Made by a program: the position numbers and the translations under genes | The notes under the pieces: model-generated | What the model was told of the DNA's origin: nothing | Database searches by the model: none | What the model saw: only the letters and a program-made list of their open reading frames with translations | From: CAVSWT01 sp963775245 | GTDB taxonomy: Bacteria > Bacteroidota > Ignavibacteria > Ignavibacteriales > Ignavibacteriaceae | Assembly: GCA_963775245.1 (NCBI GenBank) | Contig: CAVZID010000040.1 | Span: forward strand, 434,001 to 498,000 | Reading direction: 5' to 3' | Length of the DNA stretch: 64,000 nt | Shown here: positions 24,637 through 34,810 of the stretch, piece after piece | Numbering within the stretch: the stretch's first letter is position 1 | Layout: every line of letters begins with the position of its first letter

Positions 24637-26717
24637 TTATTTTAACAGCAGCATTTTTTTTATTTCAGTATAATTATCTGCTTGCAATTTATAAAAATAA
24701 ACTCCGCTGGTCAGATTGCTTCCATTAAATTTAACTTCATATTTGCCTGCCGGTTTTTGCTCATTAACTAATGAAGATATCTCATTTCCCAAAACATCAT
24801 AAACTTTTAGTGAAACAAACCCGGATTGTGGAATTGAATAACTTATTTTTGCTGTTGGGTTAAATGGATTCGGATAATTCTGGTCAAGACTGAAATGCGT
24901 TGGCACATCGCCCCAGAGCCTTTCCACTGACGCGACTATCTCCGACAGCGGTCTTCTCCACACGCCGCTGCCATAAGTTCCGGCAAAGAGATCCGTGCCC
25001 GAGACGGTAAGGGCGCGGACAGAAGTATTCGTCAAGCCAGAATTGACCGCAGTCCAGCTTGTGCCGTTGTTGGTGGAAAGAAAGACGCCGCCGCCAAAAG
25101 TTCCTGCAAAGAGATTCGTGCCCGAGACGGTAAAGGCGTTGACATTAGTATTCGTCAAGCCAGAATTGACCGCAGTCCAGCTTGTGCCGTTGTTGGTGGA
25201 AAGAAAGACGCCGCCATTAGTTCCGGCAAAGAGATTCGTGCCTGAAACGGTAAGGGCGAAGACATAAGTATAGGTCAAGCCAGAATTGACCGCAGTCCAG
25301 CTTGTGCCGTTGTTGGTGGAAAGAAAGACGCCGCCGCTATAAGTTCCTGCAAAGAGATTCGTGCCCGAGACAGGTAAGGGCGCGGACAGAAGTATTCGTC
25401 AGGCCAGAATTAACCGCAGTCCAACTTGTGCCGTTATTGGTGGAAAGAAAGACGCCGCCGCTATAAGTTCCGGCAAAGAGATTCGTGCCCGAGACGGTAA
25501 GGGCGTAGACATCAGTATTCGTCAAGCCAGAATTGACCGCAGTCCAACTTGTGCCGTTATTGGTTGAACGAAAGATGCCGCCGCTATAAGTTCCGGCAAA
25601 GAGATTCGTGCCCGAGACGGTAAGGGCGTAGACATCAGTATTCGTCAAGCCAGAATTGACCGCAGTCCAGCTTGTGCCGTCTATCGGTGGAAAGAAAGAC
25701 GCCGTCATAAGTTCCGGCAAAGAGATTCGTGCCCGAAATGGCAAGAGACAAGACAGAGTTCGTCAAGCCAGAATTGACTGCAGTCCAGCTTGTGCCGTTA
25801 TTGGAGGAAAGAAAGACGCCGCCATAAGTTCCGGCAAAGAGATTCGTGCCCGAGACGGTAAGGGCATGGACATCAGTATTCGTCAAGCCAGAATGGACTG
25901 CAGTCCAGCTTGTGCCGTTATTGGTGGAAAGAAAGACGCCGTCAATAGTTCCGGCAAAGAGATTTGTGCCCGAGACGGTAAGGGCGTAGACAGAAGTATA
26001 GGGCAAGCCAGAGTTGACCGCTGTCCAGCTTGTGCCGTTGTTGGTGGAAAGAAAGACGCCGCCAATAGTTCCGGCAAAGAGATTCGTGCCCGAGACGGTA
26101 AGGGCGCGGACATCAGTATTCGTCAAGCCAGAATGGACCGCAGTCCAGCTTGTACCGTTATTGGTGGAAAGAAAGACGCCGCCAAAAGTTCCGGCAAAGA
26201 GATTCGTGCCCGAGACGGTAAGGGCGTAGACAATAGTATTCGTCAAGCCAGAATTGACCGTAGTCCAGAATGTGCCGTTGTTGGTGGAAAGAAAGACGCC
26301 GCCGCCGCCAGTTCCGGCAAAGAGATTCGTGCCCGAGACGGTAAGGGTGTTGACATGAGTATTCGTCAAGCCAGAATTGACCGCAGTCCAGCTTGTGCCG
26401 TTGTTGGTGGAAAGAAAGACGCCGCCATAACTTCCGGCATAGAGATTCGCGCCCGAGACGGTAAGGGCGTAGACAGTAGCATAGGGCAAGCCAGAATTGA
26501 CCGCAGTCCAGCTTGTGCCGTTGTTGGTGGAAAGAAAGACGCCGCCTTCATTTCCGGCAAAGAGATTCGTGCCCGAAACGGCAAGAGCAGTTACCCTGCC
26601 ACCATAAGGGCCGTTAGTTTGAGCCCACTGGGCATGCAATAGATTCGTAGTGGTGAATAGGCAAATCACCACAAAGAGGAATCTACCGTACTGGACATGT
26701 GGAAAAATGTTTTTCAT
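24637..26717 (-). pseudogene. T9SS beta-propeller-like protein with 14 repeats (gene A), two +1 frameshifts
   Basis: The ATG at 26717 follows AAAGGAG. It gives a signal peptide ending LLHAQWAQ, then 14 near-identical 40-residue units of the form LTVSGTNLFAGT-GGVFLST, then NNGTSWTAVNSGL. A type IX sorting domain ends the protein (NYPNPFNPTAKISYS to YTEIKKMLLLK). Units like these (S-x-D/N-x-G-x-x-W) are BNR/YCF48-like propeller blades; fourteen would make two seven-bladed propellers. Two single-base insertions (near 25374 and 25682) break the frame. With them removed the product is about 693 residues. The repeat part is GC-rich, while the sorting domain is AT-rich like the rest of the genome. 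Function unknown; surface display is inferred. Confidence 0.8.
24960..26600 (-). repeat. 120-bp tandem repeats of gene A (about 14 copies)
   Basis: A 120-bp unit (sometimes 123) recurs without interruption at high identity, with anchor words such as GGCAAAGAGATTCGTGCCCG on the plus strand. The variable part sits after GGTAAGGGC and before GTCAAGCC, that is, at the blade edges. Both strands are open over long stretches because of the repeated composition; the plus-strand frames are shadows. Confidence 0.9.
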
Positions 26718-26894
26718 ATGTTTCTCCTTTATATAATGAGTGAAGGGCAATTGCAACTAACATGTGTAGTAGCAACGCAAATACTACCGAACTACCAACG
26801 ATCAATTTTCTGTGAAGGCGGTATATTAGCGACCATTATAATTCATTCTTATTATTAAGGGAGCGTTGTTGCTTCTGTTAATTGCAGTTGCCCG

Positions 26895-28950
26895 CTACCT
26901 CAGCAAAACAATTTTCTTCGTCTCCGCAAACTCTCCCGCCTGAAAACGGTAGAAATAGACGCCACTCGCCAAACTTGCCGCATTCCATTGCATCGAGTAG
27001 TTCCCGGCAGCCAACTGCTCAGAAACAAGAGTAGCGAGTTCTCTTCCTAAACCGTCATATATTCTCAGCGACACAAATGCTCTTGTCGGAAGAGCAAATG
27101 AAATGCTCGTTGTCGGGTTAAAGGGATTCGGGTAATTCTGATTGAGGCTGAAATACGTTGGCAAGTTGCCCGTGATGCTCTCTACTGACGCGACCATCCC
27201 CGCCAGCGGTCTTCTCCACACGCCGTTGCCATAAGTTCCGGCAAAGAGATCCGTGCCCGAGACGGTAAAGGCGTAGACAGTAGTAGTATATCGTCAAGCC
27301 AGAATTGACCGCAGTCCAGCTTGTACCGTTATCGGTGGAATGAAAGACGCCACCATTAGTTTCCGCAATGAGATTCGTGCCCGAGACGGTAAGGGCGTCG
27401 ACATGAGAATACGTCAAGCCTGAATTGACCACGGTCCAGCTTGTGCCGCTATCGGTGGAAAGAAAAACGCCACCATAAGTTCCTGCAAAGAGATTCGTGC
27501 CCGAGACAGTAAGTGCTCGGACAGTAGTATTCGTCAAGCCAGAATTGACCTCAGACCAGCTTGTGCCGTTATTGGTTGAAAGAAAGACGCCGCCATAAGT
27601 TCCGGCAAAGAGATTCGTGCCCGAGACGGTAAGGGCGTTGACATCAGTATTCGTCAAGCCAGAATTGACCGCAGTCCAGCTTGTGCCGTTATTGGTGGAA
27701 AGAAAGACGCCGTTAACAGTTCCGGCAAAGAGATTCGTGCCCGAGACGGTAAGGGCAAAGACATAAGCATACGGCAAGCCAGAATTGACTGCAGTCCAGC
27801 TTGTGCCGTTGTTGGTGGAAAGAAAGACGCCGCCACCAGTTCCGGCAAAGAGATTCGTGCCCGAGACGGTAAGGGCGCGGACAGAAGTATTCGTCAAGCC
27901 AGAATTGACCGTCAGTCCAGCTTGTGCCGTTATTGGTGGAAAGAAAGACGCCGCCATTAGTTCCGGCAAAGAGATTCGTGCCCGAGACGGTAAGGGCAAA
28001 GACAGAAGTATTTGTCAAGGCAGAATTGACCGCAGTCCAGCTTGTGCCGTTGTTGGTGGAAAGAAAGACGCCGCCGTATTCAGTCCCCGCGAAGAGATTC
28101 GTGCCCGAGACTGTAAGGGCGTTGACATGAGGATTTGTCAAGCCAGAATTGACCTCAGTCCAGCTTGTGCCGTTATTGGTGGAAAGAAAGACGCCGTCAT
28201 AAGTTCCGGCAAAGAGATTCGTGCCTGAGACGGTAAGGGCGTAGACAGAAGTATAGGGCATGCCAGAATTGACCTCAGTCCAGCTTGTACCGTTATTGGT
28301 GGAAAGAAAGACGCCGTTACATAAGTTCCGGCAAAGAGATTCGTGCCCGAGACGGTAAGGGAGAAGACATAAGTATTTGGCAAGCCAGAATTGACCGCAG
28401 TCCAGCTTGTGCCGTTGTTGGTGGAAAGAAAGACGCCGCCACCAGTTCCGGCAAAGAGATTCGTGCCCGAGACGGTAAGAGCGTAGACATAAGTATTCGG
28501 CAAGCCAGAATTGACCGCAGTCCAGCTTGTGCCGTTGTTAGTGGAAAGAAAGACACCGCCATTAGTTCCGGCAAAGAGATTCGTGCCCGAGACGGTAAGG
28601 GCGCGGACATAAGTATTCGTCAAGCCAGAATTGACCACAGTCCAGCTTGTGCCATTGTTGGTTGAAAGAAAGACGCCACCACCAGTCCGGCAAAGAGATT
28701 CGTGCCCGAGACAGTAAGGGCGACGACATAAGTATTCGTCAAGCCAAAATTGACCGCAGTCCAGCTTGTGCCGTTGTTGGTGGAAAGAAAGACCGCCGCC
28801 ACCAGTTCCGGCAAAGAGATTCGTGCCCGAAATAGCAAGAGCATTTACCCAGCCACCATAAGGGCCGTTAGTTTGAGCCCACTGGGCAAACAATGGATTA
28901 CTGCAAAGTAAAGCTGAAAACACAATTAACGCCGCAATTACTTTATTCAT
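26895..28950 (-). pseudogene. T9SS beta-propeller-like protein with 14 repeats (gene B), several frameshifts
   Basis: The ATG at 28950 starts a signal peptide (CSNPLFAQWAQTNGPYGG), then about 14 units closely related to gene A, then a sorting domain (NYPNPFNPTTSISFAL to FAETKKIVLLR). The frame changes near 28796 (+1), 28684 (-1), 28317, 27910 (+1) and 27288 (+4). The first two nearly cancel and leave about 37 scrambled residues. The total is 2056 nt (3n+1). Unlike gene A, the sorting domain here is as GC-rich as the repeats, so the whole gene has foreign-looking composition. It lies 178 bases upstream of gene A on the same strand; the two look like paralogues produced by duplication. Confidence 0.78.
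27230..28870 (-). repeat. 120-bp tandem repeats of gene B (about 14 copies)
   Basis: The unit is the same as in gene A and interchangeable at DNA level over many 20-base words. Together the two arrays give about 28 copies in 4 kb, an obvious substrate for unequal recombination and for assembly error. Confidence 0.9.
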
Positions 28951-28966
28951 TCAATTTTCCTATAAA

Positions 28967-31061
28967 TTATTTTAAATAAATCATCTTCTTTATTTCAATA
29001 AAACTATCTTCCTGAAGTTTATAGAGATAGAATCCCACTTGATAATTCACTTGCATTGAATTCAACTTCATAGCTACCTGCTTCCTTTTCTTGATTAACT
29101 AATGTAGCTACTTCATTTCCTAATACACCATAAATCTTAAGTGTAACAAAACTTGTTATGGGAATTTCATAATTTATTTTTGTTGCTGGATTAAATGGAT
29201 TAGGATAGTTTTGTTTAAGTCCAAATTTAAGAGGAGTAGATATATTCACAGAAACTTCTTTTGAATATTCAAAACTTCCATCGAAATCAATTTGTTTTAA
29301 ACGGTAAAAGTAATTACTACTTGTGACTTTCGAATCAATGTAGGAATATTTATATGCTTCTGTAGTTGTCCCGTGTCCAGGCACATAACCTATTTTTTGA
29401 TATTCATTGTTTTCTTTTCTTCTCTCAATTTCAAAACCTTGATTATTTGTTTCTGTGGCAGTTAACCATTCCAGTTTAACATCACCATTAACCAAAGTTG
29501 TTGTAAATGATGTGAGTTCGACCGGCACGATATCTGGCAAAATCATTACGTCATCAATATACCAACCGGAACTAACATTATAATTACCGGAAACAAAATA
29601 AAAAGCTATTTGAACTGTTGAATCAGCATACTGGGTTAAATCAACGTATACTGGTGACCAAATGCCACCGCTGGTATTCGTATAGGGTCCTAAAATTGTC
29701 TGCCAATCACCATATCCAACCCTAATTTCCACAAAAGCTTGATCATCACCATAAACAATGCTATACCAATGCCAAAAAGTTAAAGCTGGGTTCTCCGATA
29801 CACCAGGTAATGTAAACGATGGACTTATTAGGCGACTACTGACATTACCATGATAATTTCCACCTAAAACAGTTGCCACACAATTTTGTCCACTATAAGC
29901 ACTGCCAGGCCCACTCGTAGGCTCACCGACTTCCCACGTACCCCTATCACCATACCAATCTCCTAATCCCATCTCCCAAGACTCAGGATTATTATACACA
30001 ATCGGACCAGTAATTATAGCAATATCATCTACGTACCAACCAGAACTAACATTATAATTACCGGAAACAAAATAAAAAGCTATTTGAACTGTAGAATCTG
30101 AATAGGCACTTAAATCTATTGAAGGATATGTCCAGATTCCACCACCTGTATTTACATATGTCTCAGATATTGTCTGCCAATTACCTGTTCCAACCCTTAT
30201 TTGTACAAAAGCTTGATCGTCACCATAAACAATACTATACCATTGCCAAAATCTTAAACGTGGATTCTCAATTGCAGATGGAACTACAAACGATGGACTT
30301 ATTAGGCGACTACTGACATTATTATGATAATTTCCACCTAAAACAGTTGCCACACAATTTTGTCCACTATAAGCACTGCCAGGCCCACTCGTAGGCTCAC
30401 CGACTTCCCATGTACCCCTATCAGCGTACCAATCACCTAATCCCATTTCCCAGGTTTCAGGATTATTATATACAACAGCCCAGTTACTAAACTTACATTA
30501 TCAATGTACCAACCTGAACTTGAGTTATAACCATCCGAACTAAGATAAAAAGCTATTTGAATCGTTGAATCAGCATAGGTGGATAAATCGATATATGGAT
30601 ACGTCCATACACCACTTCCTGTATTTACATATGTTGGAGAAATTGTTTGCCAATCACCATTCCCTGTTTTGATTTGAACTACACCATAATCACCATGAAG
30701 AAAAACTATACCATTGCCAAAATCTTAATCGTGGATTTTGATTTGCACTTGGAACCACAAATGAAGTATGTCTAATTAACCTTGTGTCTGCATATGCAGG
30801 ATAGTTGCCATTTAATACCGTAGCAGCGCAATTTTGTCCATTAAATGCACTATCAGGTCCACTTGTTGGTACACCTACTTCCCAGGTGCCAGCATCCACA
30901 TGCCAATTAAAGTCCAATTACCTTCAAAATCTTCACTCCATAACAGTTTGTGAATAAACTGTTTTTGAAAATGTTATAATGACTAAAAATAGAACTGATA
31001 AAAACATTTTGCGTATGGATAAGATATTTTTAATCCTGAAAAAGGTAGAAACACATTTCAT
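28967..31061 (-). pseudogene. T9SS surface protein with three tandem MAM-like modules (gene C), several frameshifts
   Basis: The start ATG (31061) follows GGGAGGTCAAG. A signal peptide (FSKTVYSQ) leads into three modules of about 155 residues, each starting near GTWEVGEPTSGPGSAYSGQN and containing LRFWQWYSIVYGDDQAF and SSGWYVDDIAII. Next come a fibronectin-like segment (LEWLTATETNNQGFEIER) and a sorting domain with NYPNPFNPATKINYE. The frame breaks near 30932, 30918, 30700, 30480 and 29033. After correction the domain ends SFIEIKKMIYLK at 28967. Modules 2 and 3 are nearly identical in DNA (29840-30000 against 30310-30470). The modules resemble the MAM/jelly-roll domains of secreted peptidases, but no protease domain is present. 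Function unknown. Confidence 0.72.
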
Positions 31062-31409
31062 CTTGACCTCCCGAATTTTTGATGAAAATATTCTAATGTA
31101 TTTATGTGATAGGTGAAATGAGAGAAAGGATAATCTTTGGAAAACTATATTACTATATATCTCTTAAACACCACGTCCTCTGTGTTTAGAATTAGTATTG
31201 GAGCAAACATTTCAAATTAAAAACTTAATGTCAAGTAAATCTATAATTTTATTATAAGGACTATTCAGAATTAATTTTCTTACTTCGTTTACAGCTAAAT
31301 AAATGAATCTGTCAATTCTTTATTTATATAATTATTTTTTATTTTTACATCCAAGTTAATTCGGGGCTTGACAGTTCGAGCCCTTTTCTATTTATAATAA
31401 TTTATTTAT
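31062..31409. other. Intergenic 348 bases, AT-rich
   Basis: The interval separates gene C from the divergent nrnA. The only structure seen is the hairpin at 31364-31390 just before nrnA. No coding potential was found. Confidence 0.5.
31364..31390 (+). terminator. Terminator-like hairpin 20 bases upstream of nrnA
   Basis: GGGCTTG pairs with CGAGCCC (one G-T pair) and TTTTCT follows in the plus direction. No plus-strand gene precedes it, so it could end a short leader RNA or attenuate nrnA. The evidence is structural only. Confidence 0.45.
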
Positions 31410-32408
31410 ATGATTGATTTCAATTTATTAAAAGATATACTGCAAAAAAATAATTCTTTTGTTTTAACTACTCATGTTAATCCGGACGCTGATGCAATTG
31501 GTTCTGAGATTGGGTTATATTTAATCTTAAAACAGTTAAATAAGTCTGTAAAAATTGTTAATACGAGTGAAACACCTTATAATTTAGTTTTCCTAGACAA
31601 AGAACGTATCGTCGAAAGATTTGATGAAGAGAAGCATAAAAATATTTTTAATGAGGTGGATGTTATAGTTGCATTGGATTTGAATCGCGAAAACAGAATA
31701 GTGAGAATGACAGAAGCATTTTCAAAATCTGATAAATTAAAAATATGTATTGATCACCATCAAGACCCGGATAACACTTTCAATCATTTTTTTATAGATG
31801 ATAACTATAGTGCTACCGGACAAATTATTTATGATTTAATTAAGAAAACAGGCATAGCACAATTAAATTATAATATTGCAGAACCTATTTATGCAGCTAT
31901 AATGACAGACACAGGTTCTTTTAGATTTGAAAGAACGACTCCTGAACTTCATCATATTGCTGCTGAATTAATTCAGCTTGGAGTGGTGCCTGGGAAAATA
32001 TTTGATTCTGTTTACGATCAAAGTCACTTTAGTAAAATCAAGCTGTTAGGTAAAGCATTGAATTCCATGCAGTTATTTGGTAATTCAAAAGAAATTTGTT
32101 ACATGGTTCTGCCAAGAGAAATATTTGAGGCTACCGGTGCATTAGAATCCGATACTGATGGGTTTGTTAATTTTTGTCTTGCAGTCATGAATGTTAAAAT
32201 TGGTATTCTCTTTATAGAATTAAAAAATGGTTTTAAAGTAAGCTTTCGTTCAAAGGGAAATATTCCGGTAAATAAACTTGCCGGAGAATTTGGTGGAGGT
32301 GGGCATTTCAATGCATCGGGAGCAAGATTTTTTAATAAAATTTTAAAGGATTATAAAGAAGAGATATTAAATAAAGCCAACGATTATCTTGAAAAATATA
32401 AAGGTTAA
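31410..32408 (+). CDS. nrnA: DHH/DHHA1 phosphoesterase, NrnA-type nanoRNase / pAp phosphatase
   Basis: The 332-residue cytosolic enzyme degrades very short RNAs and/or converts 3'-phosphoadenosine 5'-phosphate to AMP. Motifs are THVNPDADAIGSE (DHH motif I, about 21-33), ALDLNRENR (motif II position), CIDHHQDPDNTF (the DHH signature, about 112-123), MTDTGSFRFERT (about 170-181), and the DHHA1 loop GGGGHFNASGARF near 293. All four metal-binding motifs are present. pepA follows after 11 bases, so the two form an operon. Confidence 0.92.
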   Translation: MIDFNLLKDILQKNNSFVLTTHVNPDADAIGSEIGLYLILKQLNKSVKIVNTSETPYNLVFLDKERIVERFDEEKHKNIFNEVDVIVALDLNRENRIVRMTEAFSKSDKLKICIDHHQDPDNTFNHFFIDDNYSATGQIIYDLIKKTGIAQLNYNIAEPIYAAIMTDTGSFRFERTTPELHHIAAELIQLGVVPGKIFDSVYDQSHFSKIKLLGKALNSMQLFGNSKEICYMVLPREIFEATGALESDTDGFVNFCLAVMNVKIGILFIELKNGFKVSFRSKGNIPVNKLAGEFGGGGHFNASGARFFNKILKDYKEEILNKANDYLEKYKG

Positions 32409-32419
32409 ATGGAGAAGAA

Positions 32420-33922
32420 ATGTTTAATTTAAATATTAAATCAGGCGGAAAGAAAATAAGTTATAAAAATTTATCTATCAGTTTAAGATATTTGATAGAT
32501 GAAAAGAAATTAGAAACCAGCCTGAAAAATCTTGAAAAAGTTTTTAACATAAAACTGTCTGAATTACAGAGAAAGAATTTTCTATCTAAAGATGGCAGCG
32601 AAATTAGAGTTTCTAAACCAAGCGGGAAACCAGATGAAGTAATTATAACTAAACTTAAATTAAATGAATCATTTAACATAGATTACTTTAGAAATTATTT
32701 GGCTGGTTTAATTCCGCAATTAGAAAATGAAGAATTAAAAAGTCTGCATATTTTCATACCTAAATATGAAGCTGTAAAGAAATACTTTGATAGTGAAGAA
32801 TATTATTATCAAACCTTTGTGGAAGGCATAATATTCGGCAATTATAAATTTGATATTTATAAATCTGACAAAAAAGAACTAAAAGAACTAAATATCTTTT
32901 TATATGCTGATAACGAAAAGTTATTAAAGACGGCTTTGAATACCGGTTTGATTTTGATGTCGGGAGCAAACTTTACCCGAAATTTACAAAATGAACCTGC
33001 TCAAAATTTAACCCCTGAAATATTATCTAAAAAAATACTTTCTGCATTAAAAGAAGTTGGTGTTAAAACAAAAGTATTTGATGAAAAAGAAATCAAGAGA
33101 AGGAAGATGGGAGGATTACTTGCAGTTGGAATGGGAAGCAGTAATCTTCCAAGATTTATTACTTTAGAATATTCACCTAAAGTTAAAAGCAAAAAAAATA
33201 AAACAGTCGCTTTGGTTGGAAAAGGAGTTACTTTTGATGCAGGCGGAATCTCAATTAAGCCTGCAGCAAAAATGGGAGAAATGAAAGCCGATATGTCGGG
33301 AGCTGCTGTAGTCGCCGGAACTATATTAGTAGCTGCTAAAACTAATCTTCCGGTTAAAATTTATGGGATAATCCCCGCGGCTGAAAATATGGTCTCTGGT
33401 TCTGCAATGCGTCCTGGAGATATAGTTAAAACTGCTTCCGGTAAAACAATTGAAGTTGAACACACAGATGCCGAAGGAAGAATGATACTGGCAGATGGTT
33501 TGGATTATGCTTCCAAACTTAAACCGGATATGATAATTGATCTTGCAACTTTGACCGGCGCTTGCGTGGTTGCTTTAGGTGAGTTTGTCGGAGGTGTTTT
33601 TACGAAAGATGATAAACTTGCTAGTGATTTATTCAAAGCCGGACAAAAAACATTTGACAGAGTTTGGGCAATGCCAATGTGGGATGATTATCATACTTTA
33701 ATTAAAAGTAGTGTCGCAGACGTAACTAATGAAGGTTCAAGATGGGGGAGTGCAATTAGCGCAGCAAAGTTTCTTGAAAATTTTGTAGACAAAAAAATTA
33801 AATGGGCACATATTGATATTGCTGGCCCTACAGGGCCGTATATTTTGAAGAATTACACTAAAACCTATATGAATCCTTTTGGGCTAAGGCTGCTATTTGA
33901 GTTTTTATCTAATCTAAAATAA
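32420..33922 (+). CDS. pepA: Leucyl aminopeptidase (M17 family)
   Basis: The enzyme removes N-terminal residues from peptides using two metal ions and usually forms a cytosolic hexamer. The 500 residues include the catalytic region VGKGVTFDAGGISIKPA (Lys and Asp ligands, near 263-279), MKADMSGAA (Asp ligand), and EHTDAEGRMILAD, which corresponds to the family signature NTDAEGRL with His for Asn at the first position. TLTGACVVALG follows. The N-terminal 150 residues are the less conserved regulatory domain. GGAGAAG lies before the ATG. It is preceded by nrnA and followed by a hairpin that faces the other strand. Confidence 0.95.
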   Translation: MFNLNIKSGGKKISYKNLSISLRYLIDEKKLETSLKNLEKVFNIKLSELQRKNFLSKDGSEIRVSKPSGKPDEVIITKLKLNESFNIDYFRNYLAGLIPQLENEELKSLHIFIPKYEAVKKYFDSEEYYYQTFVEGIIFGNYKFDIYKSDKKELKELNIFLYADNEKLLKTALNTGLILMSGANFTRNLQNEPAQNLTPEILSKKILSALKEVGVKTKVFDEKEIKRRKMGGLLAVGMGSSNLPRFITLEYSPKVKSKKNKTVALVGKGVTFDAGGISIKPAAKMGEMKADMSGAAVVAGTILVAAKTNLPVKIYGIIPAAENMVSGSAMRPGDIVKTASGKTIEVEHTDAEGRMILADGLDYASKLKPDMIIDLATLTGACVVALGEFVGGVFTKDDKLASDLFKAGQKTFDRVWAMPMWDDYHTLIKSSVADVTNEGSRWGSAISAAKFLENFVDKKIKWAHIDIAGPTGPYILKNYTKTYMNPFGLRLLFEFLSNLK

Positions 33923-33924
33923 AT

Positions 33925-33961
33925 AAAAAAGTGAGGCTTATTTTTAAGGTGAACCTCACTT
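33925..33961 (-). terminator. Terminator of the lol operon
   Basis: AAGTGAGG (33929-33936) pairs with CCTCACTT (33954-33961), and a T-run follows on the minus strand. It lies about 100 bases after the stop of the ABC ATPase gene. Loop and stem words are shared with the terminator at 133-168, so the two are related copies. Confidence 0.65.
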
Positions 33962-34062
33962 GCGTAAGAAACTATACCTGCAAATGAGATTAATAAAAGT
34001 TATAAATCATTTATAAATTTTGCTTGTGTGTTTTTTTAATGAAATTTCGGAATGGGAATTAT

Positions 34063-34767
34063 TCATTTCCAAATTTTGTAATCTTGTAATTTTGTCATCA
34101 TCTTCCCGTCTCTCATTTCAAAAACCTTATCAGCTAATTTTACTAAGCCTGAGTTATGAGTAACAATTACAAAAGTTTTTTTCAATTTGTCGCGCAGTTC
34201 AATAAACAATTGATGAAGTGCTTCGCTGTTTGCTGAATCTAAATTTCCAGTGGGTTCATCTGCAAAAATGATGGAAGGATCATTAGCCAAAGCTCTTGCG
34301 ACTGCTATGCGCTGCTGTTCGCCGCCGGAAAGCTCTGCGGGTTTGTGGTTTAATCGCTCCTTTAATCCAACTGTATTCAATAACTCTTCTGATACCTTAA
34401 GAGAGTCATCTAGAGAAATTCCATTAATCATTTGGGGAATACAAACATTTTCAATTGCCGTAAATTCAGGGAGTAGATGATGAAATTGGAATACAAAACC
34501 AATATTTCTATTTCTAAATTTAGCGAGCCTGTCATCGGAATACTTAAAAATATTTTCTGAATTATAAAAGACATCTCCGCTGTCCGGCCGGTCCAATCCT
34601 CCTAACAAATGAAGCAAAGTACTTTTGCCAGCTCCTGATGCTCCAATTATAACTGAAATTTTTTCACTTTCTATTTCAATAGAAACTGATTTTAAAACTT
34701 CAAGTTTTATTCTTTTATCTGTTTGATATGACTTAATTAAATTTTCTGCCTTTAAAATATTACTCAT
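34063..34767 (-). CDS. lolD: ABC transporter ATPase, LolD-type
   Basis: The 234-residue ATPase has Walker A GASGAGKSTLLHLLGG (about 42-57), Q-loop FVFQFHHLLPEF, signature LSGGEQQRIAVARAL, Walker B SIIFADEPTGNLDS, and the H-loop IVTHN. FHHLLPEF is typical of LolD/MacB ATPases. Together with the two permeases upstream it should power extraction of lipoproteins from the inner membrane. It is the third gene of the operon, 43 bases after the second permease. No lolA or lolB is seen in the window. Confidence 0.92.
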   Translation of the reverse strand: MSNILKAENLIKSYQTDKRIKLEVLKSVSIEIESEKISVIIGASGAGKSTLLHLLGGLDRPDSGDVFYNSENIFKYSDDRLAKFRNRNIGFVFQFHHLLPEFTAIENVCIPQMINGISLDDSLKVSEELLNTVGLKERLNHKPAELSGGEQQRIAVARALANDPSIIFADEPTGNLDSANSEALHQLFIELRDKLKKTFVIVTHNSGLVKLADKVFEMRDGKMMTKLQDYKIWK

Positions 34768-34810
34768 ATTATGAATCTTTATTTTTCAAATTAAAATTAT
34801 TGCAATGAAA

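Noticed and set aside
25656..26642. A long open frame on the plus strand (about 328 codons, repeated GKKDAA...GKEIRARDGKG) across gene A
   Set aside because: It is the antisense shadow of the 120-bp repeats. A repeat unit divisible by three keeps all frames open at once. The minus strand has the signal peptide, blade motif and sorting domain.
24960..28870. Regularly spaced repeats that could suggest a CRISPR-like array
   Set aside because: The unit is 120 bp and nearly all conserved, in frame with a secreted protein. There are no unique spacers of constant length and no cas genes.
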